Shown one piece after another: positions 26,090 through 40,590 of a DNA stretch of 64,000 nucleotides. The position numbers and the translations under genes are program-made. The DNA lies in assembly GCA_963837345.1 (NCBI GenBank), contig CAWIMX010000001.1:124001-188000 (forward strand), read 5' to 3'. Numbering within the stretch: the stretch's first letter is position 1; every line of letters starts with the position of its first letter. The notes under the pieces were generated by a model. That model saw nothing but the letters and a program-made list of their open reading frames with translations. It had not been told where the DNA came from and made no database searches. The stretch comes from CAWIMX01 sp963837345. GTDB taxonomy: Bacteria > Acidobacteriota > Vicinamibacteria > Vicinamibacterales > CAVVIG01.

Positions 26090-26695
26090 GTGCTCGTCGT
26101 CGACGTGCAGCTCGACTTCTGCCCGGGCGGCGCGCTTGCCGCCGAGGGCGGCGCGCGCATTCTGCCGGCCCTGAATCGCCTCCTGGCGGTGGCGCACGCG
26201 ACCGGCGTGCCCGTGTACGCCTCGCGCGACTGGCATCCGCCGGTCACCCGCCACTTCCGGGCGTACGGCGGCGCATGGCCGCCGCACTGCGTGCAGGGCA
26301 CCGCGGGCGCCGCGTTCCATCCCGACCTCGCGCTGCCAGACGACGTGGTCGTGATCAGCAAGGGCGACGATCCCGATCGACCCGGCTATTCCGCATTCGA
26401 CGGCCGTACAGGCGAGGGACGATCGTTTCTCGCGGACCTCGGCGCCCGGGGCATCGATCGGCTGTATGTCGCGGGGATCGCGACCGACTACTGCGTGAAG
26501 GCGTCCGTGCTCGACGCGCGGCGCGCAGGCCTGGACGTCACGGTCGTCGCCGATGCGGTCGCGGGCATCGAGGCCCATCCCGGAGATGTCGCGCGCGCCT
26601 TCGCCGAGATGTCGGAGGCTGGAGCCGAGATCGCGAGAGGCGTCGCGGGCCTGGAGGGGGCGAACGCACCCGCGGATCAGAGCAGGCCGAGCTGA
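26090..26695 (+). CDS. pncA: nicotinamidase / isochorismatase-family hydrolase
   Basis: About 201 residues. The PncA layout is clear: VVDVQLDFCPGGAL with the catalytic Asp, SRDWHPPVTRHF with metal-binding Asp/His, WPPHCVQGTAGAAFH, catalytic Lys in ISKGDDP, and catalytic Cys in GIATDYCVKASVLDAR. PncA hydrolyses nicotinamide to nicotinate for NAD salvage. The GTG at 26090 gives MLVVDVQ, which is very tight against the first strand; translation may begin at an upstream non-ATG codon (ATT 26066 or CTG 26051), since HPAVLVVDVQ also looks native. The last 19 bases overlap the convergent sufT. Confidence 0.9.
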   Translation: MLVVDVQLDFCPGGALAAEGGARILPALNRLLAVAHATGVPVYASRDWHPPVTRHFRAYGGAWPPHCVQGTAGAAFHPDLALPDDVVVISKGDDPDRPGYSAFDGRTGEGRSFLADLGARGIDRLYVAGIATDYCVKASVLDARRAGLDVTVVADAVAGIEAHPGDVARAFAEMSEAGAEIARGVAGLEGANAPADQSRPS

Positions 26696-27075
26696 AGCTT
26701 CGCCGCATCCGACATGCGGTCGCGGTCCCAGGGCGGATCCCACACGACGTCCACCTTCACGTCAGTCACCTCGTCGAGCGCTCCGACCTGCTTCTTGACG
26801 TCGATGGGCAGAAACTCCGCCGCCGGGCAGGCCGGAGCGGTCAGCGTCATGCGGATCCCGACCACGCCGGCGCGGTCGACCGTGATGTCGTAGATGAGGC
26901 CCAGCTCGTAGATGTTGACCGGAATTTCGGGATCGAAGACGCGCGACAACGCCTCCACGATCCGGGGCGTGAGCCGCGTCGTCAGCTCGGGATCGGACAC
27001 GAGGCCGCTCGTTTCGGCCGGCTGGGGCTGCGGCGTCTGGTCGGGCGTGTTCGGCACCACGGGCAGCTGTTTCAT
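26677..27075 (-). CDS. sufT: SufT, MIP18/DUF59 iron-sulfur assembly factor
   Basis: 132 residues. The C-terminal 95 are a DUF59 domain: ALSRVFDPEIPVNIYELGLI, the DPEIP motif, MTLTAPACPAAEFLP with the conserved Cys and VDVVWDPPWDRDRMSDAAK. SufT helps maturation of Fe-S proteins under high demand. A Pro/Gln-rich 30-residue N-terminal extension precedes it. Its ATG (27075) overlaps the sufU stop (ATGA), so it closes the suf operon. Confidence 0.93.
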   Translation of the reverse strand: MKQLPVVPNTPDQTPQPQPAETSGLVSDPELTTRLTPRIVEALSRVFDPEIPVNIYELGLIYDITVDRAGVVGIRMTLTAPACPAAEFLPIDVKKQVGALDEVTDVKVDVVWDPPWDRDRMSDAAKLQLGLL

Positions 27076-27518
27076 TCGGTCGACACCACGTCGTCGCGCG
27101 CCTCGGCGGCCGAGCGCAGCGTGTGCCACGCGAGGCTCGCGCATTTGATCCGGCTGGGAAACTGGCGGACGCCGGCGAGAACCGAGAGCTTCCCCAGATC
27201 TTCGACCGGCTCGTCCGGCGAGCGCGTAATCATCTGATGAAACCGCCCGAACAGCTGGTCGGCTTCGTCGAGCGTCTTGCCTTTCACGGCTTCCGTCATC
27301 AGGGAGGCCGAGGCCCGGGAAATGGCGCATCCGCTGCCCTGGAAGCTCACATCCGCGATGCGATCGCCGTTCATGCAGACGTACACGGTGACCTGGTCGC
27401 CGCACAGGGGATTGAAGCCTTCGGCCTTGCGTCCGCCCTCGATGACACGGAAATTTCTGGGGCGCCGGTGATGGTCGAGGATGACCTCCTGGTAGAGATC
27501 GTCGAGATCGGAGCTCAT
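27072..27518 (-). CDS. sufU: SufU, sulfur-transfer/scaffold protein
   Basis: 148 residues, typical of SufU. It starts DLYQEVILDHHRRPRNF and has three conserved cysteines: NPLCGDQV, GSGCAISRAS and RIKCASLAWHTL. In SufU these, with Asp in GD, bind zinc and accept sulfur from SufS. The 18-20-residue insertion between the second and third Cys that separates SufU from IscU is present. ATG 27518 overlaps the sufS stop by four bases. Confidence 0.94.
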   Translation of the reverse strand: MSSDLDDLYQEVILDHHRRPRNFRVIEGGRKAEGFNPLCGDQVTVYVCMNGDRIADVSFQGSGCAISRASASLMTEAVKGKTLDEADQLFGRFHQMITRSPDEPVEDLGKLSVLAGVRQFPSRIKCASLAWHTLRSAAEARDDVVSTE

Positions 27519-28762
27519 CCGAACACCTTCCGCACCTTGCCGAGGCCGTCGACGAGTGCGTCGATGTCTTCGCGCGTGTTGTAGAGCGCCAGCGAGGCGC
27601 GAGCCGTCGCGGGCACACCCAGCCGATCCATGAGCGGCTGGCAGCAGTGATGTCCCGTTCGGATCGCGACGCCCTCCCGATCGAGAACCGTGCCGACGTC
27701 GTGGGGATGTACGCCGTCCATCACGAAGGCGAGGACACCGGCCTTGTGAGCCGCGGTGCCGGTCAGTGTGAGCCCGGGCACCGAGGTCAGGCCATCCGTG
27801 CCGTAGGCGAGCAGCTCGGTCTCGTACGCGCGAATCCGGTCCGGGCCCACCGCCTCGACGTAGTCGAGCGCCGCTGCCAGCCCGAGGGTGCCCGCGATGT
27901 TGGGTGTGCCGGCCTCGAACTTGTAGGGCAGGGCGTTGTAGCGGGTGCGCTCGAAGGTCACCGAGCTGATCATGTCGCCCCCGCCCTGGTACGGGGGCAT
28001 CGTCTCGAGGAGCGCCGCGCGGCCGTACAGCACGCCGATGCCCGTCGGTCCGAACACCTTGTGTCCCGAGAACGCGTAGAAGTCGCAGCCGAGCGCCTGG
28101 ACGTCTACCGCGCCGTGCGCCACCGCCTGCGCTCCGTCGACGAGCACGGGAATGCCCCGCGCGTGCGCGAGCTCGACGATCGCGTGGATGGGGTTCACGG
28201 TCCCCAGGGCGTTCGAGACGTGCACCACGGCGACGAGGCGCGTCCGATCCGACAGCAGGCCCTCGAGCGCGTCGAGCCGCAGCTCGCCCGTGTCGCTGAT
28301 CGGCGCCACGCGCAGGCTCGCGCCCTTCTCCTCGGCGAGCATCTGCCACGGCACGATGTTCGAGTGGTGCTCCATGGCCGTGAGCAGGAGTTCGTCGCCC
28401 GGCCCGACGTGGGCACGCCCGTAGCTCGCGGCCACGAGGTTGATCGCCTCGGTGGTGCCGCGCACCAGCACCACTTCGCGCGCGTCGGCGGCATTGATGA
28501 ACCGCGCGATGCGCCGCCGGGCTTCCTCGTATGCCTCGGTCGCGCGCTCGCTCAGCAGATGCACGCCGCGGTGGACGTTCGCGTTCTCCTCCGCGTAGTA
28601 CCGCGCGAGGCGATCGATCACGACCCTCGGCTTCTGCGTGGTCGCCGCGTTGTCGAGATACACGAGCGGCTTGCCGCGCACCGTCGTCTCGAGAATCGGG
28701 AAATCCTTCCGGACCGCCCGCACGTCGAAGCCGACGCGTGCCGCCGGAGCCGTCGGCATCAT
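27515..28762 (-). CDS. sufS: SufS, group II cysteine desulfurase
   Basis: 415 residues from ATG 28762, which overlaps the sufD stop; a second ATG follows at once at 28759. PLP enzyme landmarks: LVYLDNAATTQKP, ENANVHRGVHLLS, AMEHHSNIVPWQ, VDGAQAVAHGAVDV, and the PLP lysine in YAFSGHKVFGPTGIGVLYG. The catalytic cysteine region reads RTGHHCCQPLMDRLG, with two adjacent Cys. SufS removes sulfur from cysteine and passes it to SufU. It is the fourth gene of sufBCDSUT. Confidence 0.96.
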   Translation of the reverse strand: MMPTAPAARVGFDVRAVRKDFPILETTVRGKPLVYLDNAATTQKPRVVIDRLARYYAEENANVHRGVHLLSERATEAYEEARRRIARFINAADAREVVLVRGTTEAINLVAASYGRAHVGPGDELLLTAMEHHSNIVPWQMLAEEKGASLRVAPISDTGELRLDALEGLLSDRTRLVAVVHVSNALGTVNPIHAIVELAHARGIPVLVDGAQAVAHGAVDVQALGCDFYAFSGHKVFGPTGIGVLYGRAALLETMPPYQGGGDMISSVTFERTRYNALPYKFEAGTPNIAGTLGLAAALDYVEAVGPDRIRAYETELLAYGTDGLTSVPGLTLTGTAAHKAGVLAFVMDGVHPHDVGTVLDREGVAIRTGHHCCQPLMDRLGVPATARASLALYNTREDIDALVDGLGKVRKVFG

Positions 28763-30072
28763 CGATCGCCCTCGGGCAGCCGATCGCCGAGCTCGTGGTC
28801 CACATGCGCGCGCAGCGGCTCGAAGGGCATGTCCTTCAGGACGTCGCCCACGAACGCCCGAATCAGCATCCGCCGGGCCTGACGCTTCGCGATGCCGCGG
28901 GCCCGCAGGTAGAAGATCGCGTCCTCGTCCATCTGGCCGATGGCGGCGCCGTGCGTGCAGCGCACGTCGTTGGCGAAAATCTCGAGCTGCGGCTTCGTGT
29001 TGATCTGGGCGTCGTCGGAGAGGAGCAGGGCCTTGTTCGTCTGTTTGGCGTCGGTCTTCTGCGCGTCGGGGCGGACGATGATCTTGCCGTTGAACACGGC
29101 GCGGGCGTGTCCCGCGAGAATGCCCTTGTACACCTCGCGGCTGGCGCAGTGCGGACGGGCGTGATCGATGGTGGTGTGATTGTCGACGAGCCGTGCGCCG
29201 TCGCCCAGATAGAGCCCGTTCAACGTGCAGATCCCGCCTTCGCCGTCGAGCACCACCACCACGTCGTTCCGGGCGATGGATCCGTCGCCCAGTCCGATCG
29301 AGTGACAGGTCACCTGGGCGTTGCGGGCGGCGCGCATGTACATGCCCCCGATGTGGTAGCTGCCGGGCGCGTCGCGATCGATCTTGTAGTGAAACAGCGA
29401 AGCGTTCTCTCCGACCACCGCTTCGGTGACGGCATTCGTGAAGGCCGGGGCGCCCCCGAGCGTGCCGTACGTCTCGACGACCGAAACCTGGCTGCTCTCT
29501 CCGAGCACGACCAGCACCCGCGGCAGGGCCATCGTGGGACGCTCCTCGCCGACGGTGAGGAACAGCAGATGAATCGGCCGCTCGACGACGGCGCGAGCGG
29601 GGGCCTGAATCAGGGCCCCGTCGGACAGAAAGGCGGTGTTGAGCGCCGTGAACGCGCGGTTGCCGACGCTGGCGAGCCGCGTGCAATGCGCGTCGAGTCC
29701 GGCGGCCGGATCGGCGAGCGCGGAGGCCAGGCTCGCCACGCGCACGCCCGCCGGCAGCCGGCCGCCGTCGGACAGCGCGGGCGCCAGGCGGCCGTTCACG
29801 AAGACCAGCGTCGCCGCCGCCTCGCCCGGGAGGGTGAAGGGACCGAGATCAGACGCCGACACGCGCGCCGCCCCGTCGGCGGCGGCCTTGAAGCCGCCCT
29901 CCGCGATGGGCGCCACGCTGGTGAAGCGCCACTCCTCGTCGCGCGTCGTCGGGAACCCGAGCGTCTGGAAGGACTCCACGCCCGCGCGCCGCGCGCGCAC
30001 CAGCCACGCCGGGTCGGTCGGCGCGCCGACGCGATCGGATTCGGCGAGACAGCTGTCGAGCGTTGCGGCCAT
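28759..30072 (-). CDS. sufD: SufD, scaffold subunit of the SufBC2D complex
   Basis: 437 residues with the SufB/D beta-helix core. Hallmarks are DEEWRFTSVAPI near the N-terminus, LVDNHTTIDHARPHCASRE, RAVFNGKIIVRPDAQKTDA and the C-terminal THGAAIGQMDEDAIFYLRAR with the conserved His. SufD pairs with SufB and two SufC ATPases to build and hold Fe-S clusters. ATG 30072 lies two bases after sufC. Confidence 0.95.
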   Translation of the reverse strand: MAATLDSCLAESDRVGAPTDPAWLVRARRAGVESFQTLGFPTTRDEEWRFTSVAPIAEGGFKAAADGAARVSASDLGPFTLPGEAAATLVFVNGRLAPALSDGGRLPAGVRVASLASALADPAAGLDAHCTRLASVGNRAFTALNTAFLSDGALIQAPARAVVERPIHLLFLTVGEERPTMALPRVLVVLGESSQVSVVETYGTLGGAPAFTNAVTEAVVGENASLFHYKIDRDAPGSYHIGGMYMRAARNAQVTCHSIGLGDGSIARNDVVVVLDGEGGICTLNGLYLGDGARLVDNHTTIDHARPHCASREVYKGILAGHARAVFNGKIIVRPDAQKTDAKQTNKALLLSDDAQINTKPQLEIFANDVRCTHGAAIGQMDEDAIFYLRARGIAKRQARRMLIRAFVGDVLKDMPFEPLRAHVDHELGDRLPEGDR

Positions 30073-30074
30073 CC

Positions 30075-32289
<2,215 letters not shown>

Positions 32290-32313
32290 GGTTGGGGGTG
32301 CTCGCCTCCCGAA

Positions 32314-32340
32314 ATATCCGACCTAATTGGTCCTATATTA
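32314..32340 (-). promoter_or_regulatory. Rrf2-type palindrome over the suf promoter
   Basis: ATATCCGACC (32314-32323), five bases, GGTCCTATAT (32329-32338) form a near-perfect 25-base palindrome of the IscR/Rrf2 kind (ATA...GACC-N5-GGTC...TAT). It overlaps a minus-strand -10 TAATAT (32340-32335). A cluster-sensing Rrf2 repressor binding here would block sufB transcription. No Rrf2 gene lies in the window, whereas such regulators often begin suf operons. Confidence 0.6.
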
Positions 32341-32398
32341 CCGCGGGTCGGACGAATCCTGCAAGCGCGCGGCCCCTCGCCGGGAAGCTCGGCCGGGC

Positions 32399-33568
32399 TC
32401 AACCGCTCGGCTGGGATCGGGCGGGATTGACGAGACGGATGCGGACCTGCTGCGGATTCAAGCCGTCGACGGCGATGCCGAACGGGAGATCCAGCGCATC
32501 GGCGCTGAGCGGCACCGTATTCGTGCCCTCGTGAGCCGAGGCGAGATTGCATCGGGCCACCAGGTCCTCCGAGGTAATCGCGTCCAGCAGGAGCGGATTC
32601 CCCCGCAGCCAGACCTGCAGGCTGTCGGTCGACTGCGCCGCGATGCTCAACCCGGCGGGGACGTCGGTGAACTCGATCGGGACGGTGCGCGCCCGCACGG
32701 ATCGCCCCGGCAGCAGAAATGTGAGGCCCCAGACGAGCGCCGCCAGGCCGAGGGCTGCGACCTTGAGCCCGAACGCCTGCGGCCGCAGCGCCCGGCTGAG
32801 GGTGGCGTGCGGGCGTGCTCGCCCGCCGGACAGCCGTCCGAGCGCGTCCAGCAGCTCGTCGGCGGTCCCGACTTTCTCCGCCTGGTCTTCCCACATCAGC
32901 GCGACCTCGCCCCGCTCCTCCGAGGTGACAATCACCAGCGCATCGGACCGCTCGGCGAGCCCCATGGCCGCGCGGTGGCGCGTGCCGTAGGAGGGAGGCA
33001 CGGCGGCGCGGTGCGTCAGCGGCAGGACGGACCCCACCCGCACGATGACGTCGCCCTCGACGATCGCCGCGCCGTCGTGCACGGGCGACTCCTTCCGGAA
33101 GATCGCCTCGAGAATGTCCTCCGACACCTGTCCGCCCAGGGGCACGCCCGGCGTCACCAGGTCGCCCAGCGAATCCTTGCGGATCACCACGATCAGCGCG
33201 CCGCACCGCTCCTGCGCCAGCGAGAAGGCCGCCCGGCTCACGGCCGTCAGCGCAGGCGTCCGCACGTGGTCGGTGGCGCGGCCGACGACGTCGAGCCGGA
33301 TGAGCGCCCGCCGCAGTTCGGGCTGGAAGACCACGACGAGGGCGAGGAGCGCCACGACGGTGGCGGCATCGAGCACCCAGCTGGTGATGAGCAGGTCCAG
33401 CTGGCCGGCGACCAGCGCGCCAATCCGCAGGGCCAGAATGCCGAGCGCCAGGCGGAGCGCGCGCGCCTCGCGGCTCCATCGCAGCAGGAAGTACAGCGCG
33501 ACGGCAAGCACCAGGAAGTCGACGACACCTTGCCAGCGGAGGGCGATCATCGTTCGCATGCGCGTCAC
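32399..33568 (-). CDS. membrane diadenylate cyclase fused to a YbbR domain (CdaA-CdaR fusion)
   Basis: 389 residues. Three membrane helices (about 15-80) lead to a DAC domain: residues about 105-250 with the catalytic HDGA at 164-167 and GTRHRAAMGLAERSD (RHR 197-199), which together define active c-di-AMP synthases. A fourth helix (KVAALGLAALVWGLTFLLPG) then links to one YbbR domain (about 280-385). In most bacteria CdaA and the YbbR regulator CdaR are separate genes; here they are one chain. The start is taken as GTG 33568, six bases after GGAGGG; ATGs at 33559 and 33550 are alternatives. c-di-AMP controls K+ uptake, and this window also has its riboswitch and K+ targets. Confidence 0.93.
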   Translation of the reverse strand: MTRMRTMIALRWQGVVDFLVLAVALYFLLRWSREARALRLALGILALRIGALVAGQLDLLITSWVLDAATVVALLALVVVFQPELRRALIRLDVVGRATDHVRTPALTAVSRAAFSLAQERCGALIVVIRKDSLGDLVTPGVPLGGQVSEDILEAIFRKESPVHDGAAIVEGDVIVRVGSVLPLTHRAAVPPSYGTRHRAAMGLAERSDALVIVTSEERGEVALMWEDQAEKVGTADELLDALGRLSGGRARPHATLSRALRPQAFGLKVAALGLAALVWGLTFLLPGRSVRARTVPIEFTDVPAGLSIAAQSTDSLQVWLRGNPLLLDAITSEDLVARCNLASAHEGTNTVPLSADALDLPFGIAVDGLNPQQVRIRLVNPARSQPSG

Positions 33569-33645
33569 GCCGCGCCCTCCGTAGGATACCGCCGCTGGCG
33601 GCGGGGCGCGGTGTCGTGCGGCCGAGGTCGAGGCTCCGCGCCGCC

Positions 33646-34887
33646 TCACACGTTTCCGCGCACCCCCTGGAAGCCATGGGTGGCCTGCTTCAAGACGAAC
33701 TTGATCACCCGCGCGTCGTTGTAGCACCAGCCGACGATGTGATTGAGCGTCGAGAAGCAGTTCGGCTCGCACGTCGTCTTCATCTCGAGAAGCTGGGTCC
33801 GGTCGAACCTGGGGGCGCCGACCACTCCCCAATCCTGCATCGCCGAGTACATCGGGAAGCACGGCGCCAGTGTGCCGTCCACCCGGATGATCACGGTGTT
33901 CTGGCCCGCCCGGCAGTTCCACGGCTCGTGATGCGCGCCGCGCACGAAGCGCTTCATCTCGGCGAGCCGCGGCACCGAGTTCAGCATGCCGTAGCCGGCC
34001 TGCTGCTTGTCGATCAACCAGTCGATCAGCGCGTCGACCTCTTCGTGATCCTCCGGGCGAAAGTACGTCGAGTTCTCGGTGAGATGTTTGAAATGCGGCT
34101 GGTCGACCAGGGGCGCCTCGTTGATGTGGTAGTCGGTCGAGATCTTGTACTCGTGCGCGATTTCGGTCAGCTCGCGGACGTCCTCGAGATTGTTCCGGCA
34201 GATGTTGATGTTGAAGAACACGGTGTAGCCGTAGCGGTACTGCTTCTTGACCAGGTACTCGAAATACGACCGGATCGGCGTGAGCGCCTTGGGCAGGCCG
34301 GGCTTTTCGTCGACGACGTCGACGGCGAGATTGAAGGTGGCCACGCCCGCGTCGGCCAGACGGTCGATCACGTCGGGCTTCAGCAGGCGTCCGTTGGTCG
34401 GGACGTAGATGAAGAAGCCCTGCTTGGCCGCGTAATAGACCACCTTGTGCACGAAGGCGGGCCGCAGCACGACCTCGCCGCCCATGAGCGCCAGCACCCG
34501 ACAGGTGGTCGAGTGCAGCCAGTCGATGGAGGCGCGGGCCACCTCCTCGGTCATGCCCTTGACGCGGTTGTCGAACGAGAAGCAATAGTGGCAGTCGAGG
34601 TTGCACTTGTACTCGGTAAAGAGATACGCGACGATCGGGTGGAACTCACCGGGAAGCAGCCGCGACTGCACGAACGGAATGCCCCAGCCCCGCATGGTCC
34701 GATAGATCTTCGAGATCGGCCAGCGCCGCTCGCCGTCGCCCGGCCACGGCGCGTCGGTCAGGAGCTCCGGCTGCTGAGGAAAGACCGGCTCGGGGAGCTT
34801 CAGGCTCGTCACTTTCGGCGGAGCCGCCGGCGGGGGTTCGATGGGCGCGCGGCCGCTCAGCCGGACTTCGAGTGGAAACGATGGCAT
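33646..34887 (-). CDS. radical SAM/SPASM-type protein
   Basis: 413 residues. The cluster-binding motif is Cys95, Cys99, Cys102 (EYKCNLDCHYC), followed by LALMGGEVVLRP and PTNGRLLKPDVIDRLADAGV of the radical SAM barrel. The C-terminal part has further cysteines in an SPASM-like pattern (NCRAGQNTVIIRVDGTLAPC, TCEPNCFSTL), so one or two auxiliary clusters are likely. Such proteins modify peptides, lipids or enzymes. A Pro-rich 45-residue N-terminus precedes the core. It starts 47 bases after the large activase gene and is probably in the same operon, which suggests it works with that reductase; its substrate is unknown. Confidence 0.85.
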   Translation of the reverse strand: MPSFPLEVRLSGRAPIEPPPAAPPKVTSLKLPEPVFPQQPELLTDAPWPGDGERRWPISKIYRTMRGWGIPFVQSRLLPGEFHPIVAYLFTEYKCNLDCHYCFSFDNRVKGMTEEVARASIDWLHSTTCRVLALMGGEVVLRPAFVHKVVYYAAKQGFFIYVPTNGRLLKPDVIDRLADAGVATFNLAVDVVDEKPGLPKALTPIRSYFEYLVKKQYRYGYTVFFNINICRNNLEDVRELTEIAHEYKISTDYHINEAPLVDQPHFKHLTENSTYFRPEDHEEVDALIDWLIDKQQAGYGMLNSVPRLAEMKRFVRGAHHEPWNCRAGQNTVIIRVDGTLAPCFPMYSAMQDWGVVGAPRFDRTQLLEMKTTCEPNCFSTLNHIVGWCYNDARVIKFVLKQATHGFQGVRGNV

Positions 34888-34934
34888 GGCGTACTCCCGT
34901 TCGCGATAACGTCCTCGAGTGATCGTCGGGCGGC

Positions 34935-38510
<3,576 letters not shown>

Positions 38511-38512
38511 GG

Positions 38513-40330
38513 CTACCTCGCCGCGGGCCGAAGCGCCCGCACGACGACGGAGGCGGCGCGGCGCCGCTGCATCAAGTCGCTGAGATGAAAGGCGAAATTC
38601 GCCGCGGTGCCCGTGACGCCGTGGCGGTGAGGCACCTTGTAGAACGGGCGCCGGAGCTCCGGATGATCCGCGACGAACGCCTGGAGATCCTCGAGGGGCC
38701 TGCCGATGGCCTCGAGGGCCTGCTGGAATTCCCGCCGTGCCTTCGCCTTCGCCTCGCCGAGCGCCATCTGAACCCGGCTGTGCGCGTTGATCTCGCCCTC
38801 GCCCGACGTTTCAATCGGCAGGAAGATCATGTCCTTGAAGTGATTCATCACGGCCGACTGCACCCCGTCGGACTGCGACGACGGCATGCAGCCGAACGGC
38901 TTCAGGCTGAGCACCATGTGCGCCTTCTTGTGCACGGTGTAGTAGATGTTCTTCGCGACCTCGAGGTGGCCCTCCCCGCCGCGCGCGAACCGGTGGTAGT
39001 AGGGCTGCGCCAGCGTGGCCAGCTCGTGCATGTCGAGCAGCGGATGCGCGATGCCGCCCAGGCCGTCGATCACGCGGCCATAGAGGTACGCGTAGAACGA
39101 CTCGCCGATGCCGAGAAACGTCTGCTTCTGCCGGAACTTGAGCTCGGCGAGCGCGCGCCGCCGGAGCTCCCAGGGCTTCGGCTTCGTCAGGTCGAGCCAC
39201 TTGCGCTCGCGATGGCGCGCTTTCGCCTGCCAGAGCAGGTACATGATCCAGTTGGCGATCGGCTCCACCTTGATTTCCGCCCCTTCGCGCTCGAGGAACT
39301 GGAACATGCGGAAATTGCCGTCGCCTTCGGTCGTCTGCGCGAAGAACTCGCCGGTGACCTTGACCAGCGGCTTGACGCGCAGACGATCCACCTCGATCCG
39401 CTCGAGGCGCTCACGCGCGTGGCGCAGGGCGTCGGCGGTCTGGCGGCCCCACAGGTGATCGACGATCTTGCCGCCGGTGTGCGTCAGGCTCTCGGCCGTG
39501 CGACTGGCGAGAATGCGGTCGGCCAGCCACTTGGGCGCGCGGCGCTCGACGCGGAACATGTCGCGCTCGCGAATGGCCGACGAGAGCCCGGCCACGGCCT
39601 CGTCGAAGGCGCGGTTGGTCTCGCCCGTCGTCACTTCGTAGGGCCGGATCTGACAGCAGATGTCGTTCAGGACGTCGCCGAAGTTGATCGCGTTGAAGGC
39701 GCCGAGACCGAAGTCCACGGTGAACTTCAAGCCCGCCTCGCCCGACGCGGCATTGATCCCGTCGTCCTGCTGGAACAGGAGCACGCGGAACCCGTCGAAG
39801 CCGGCGTTCTGGACGGCCAGCCGGTATTCGGCTTCGTACATGCCGAACCGGCATGGCCCGCACGAGCCGGCCGTGAAGAACACGTAGCGGTCGACGATCT
39901 GCTGGCGCGAGAGGCCGCGGGCTTCCAGACCCTGCAGGTACTTGATCAGGTGTCCCGTCATGAAATACGTGGGGTTGCACTGGCCGTTGTTGCCGAACTC
40001 CTTGCCGAGCTGAAATCCCGCGACGTCTGGGGTGGGCAGCAGTTCCACCGCGTAGCCCGCCGACTGGAAGGCCGCGCGTAGCAGGTGCTCGTGCTTCCAC
40101 GTCAGGCCGCCGAAGAGAATCGTGACGCGATCGCGCTCGGCGGCCGTGAACGGCCGCTCGATCGGCTTGTGGAAGTGGGCGCGCGCCGGCCGGCGCGCTT
40201 CGAGCCGGCGTCGCTCCGCCTCCACACGGCGCTCGATCTCCTGCTCGATCTCGTCGCGTGTCCTGAGCGTGACCTGCGCTCGCTGCTCAGAACGGGCGGC
40301 GGTTGATCCGGAATGCGTCGCGGTGTCCAT
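38513..40330 (-). CDS. 2-hydroxyacyl-CoA-dehydratase-like (COG3581) Fe-S protein
   Basis: 605 residues from ATG 40330 behind GGAGG. After a charged N-terminal coiled region (about 15-55) comes a domain beginning VTILFGGLTWKHEHLL. Conserved cysteines lie in NNGQCNPTYF, AGSCGPCRFGMYEAEYR, NDICCQIRPYE and LKPFGCMPSSQSDGV, six in all, enough for one or more Fe-S clusters as in HgdB-like reductases or double-cubane-cluster proteins. In many genomes this part is fused behind a double activase; here it is a separate gene two bases before it. Likely the electron-accepting catalytic subunit, substrate unknown. Confidence 0.82.
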   Translation of the reverse strand: MDTATHSGSTAARSEQRAQVTLRTRDEIEQEIERRVEAERRRLEARRPARAHFHKPIERPFTAAERDRVTILFGGLTWKHEHLLRAAFQSAGYAVELLPTPDVAGFQLGKEFGNNGQCNPTYFMTGHLIKYLQGLEARGLSRQQIVDRYVFFTAGSCGPCRFGMYEAEYRLAVQNAGFDGFRVLLFQQDDGINAASGEAGLKFTVDFGLGAFNAINFGDVLNDICCQIRPYEVTTGETNRAFDEAVAGLSSAIRERDMFRVERRAPKWLADRILASRTAESLTHTGGKIVDHLWGRQTADALRHARERLERIEVDRLRVKPLVKVTGEFFAQTTEGDGNFRMFQFLEREGAEIKVEPIANWIMYLLWQAKARHRERKWLDLTKPKPWELRRRALAELKFRQKQTFLGIGESFYAYLYGRVIDGLGGIAHPLLDMHELATLAQPYYHRFARGGEGHLEVAKNIYYTVHKKAHMVLSLKPFGCMPSSQSDGVQSAVMNHFKDMIFLPIETSGEGEINAHSRVQMALGEAKAKARREFQQALEAIGRPLEDLQAFVADHPELRRPFYKVPHRHGVTGTAANFAFHLSDLMQRRRAASVVVRALRPAAR

Positions 40331-40423
40331 GCGTACCTCCGATGTCCGCTCGCCGGCGTGCGACGGCCGGGCCACGGCCGTGCGAACGCGAACGGACGGC
40401 AAACTGAGACGTCGCCGCCCGGG

Positions 40424-40439
40424 TGCAAGCTCGCTGCCG
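40424..40439 (-). promoter_or_regulatory. candidate sigma-54 promoter of the dehydratase-like operon
   Basis: On the minus strand GGCAGC-GAGC-TTGCA fits GGCACG-N4-TTGCA with two mismatches. Transcription would start near 40413, 83 bases before ATG 40330. If real, the reductase, activase and radical SAM genes form a sigma-54-controlled operon. Confidence 0.5.
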
Positions 40440-40590
40440 GTACGGCGGATGGCTGTTTGGCGACGGCAGCGCCGTCGGGCTGCGGTGACGATCGGTCGAA
40501 CGGTGCCTTCCCAGAGCAGACCCTTTCCTCCTGCTGGCACGGGCGGCGATCCGCGTGGGCGCGAATCGCTGGCGCGTTCGGAGCGTCGCG

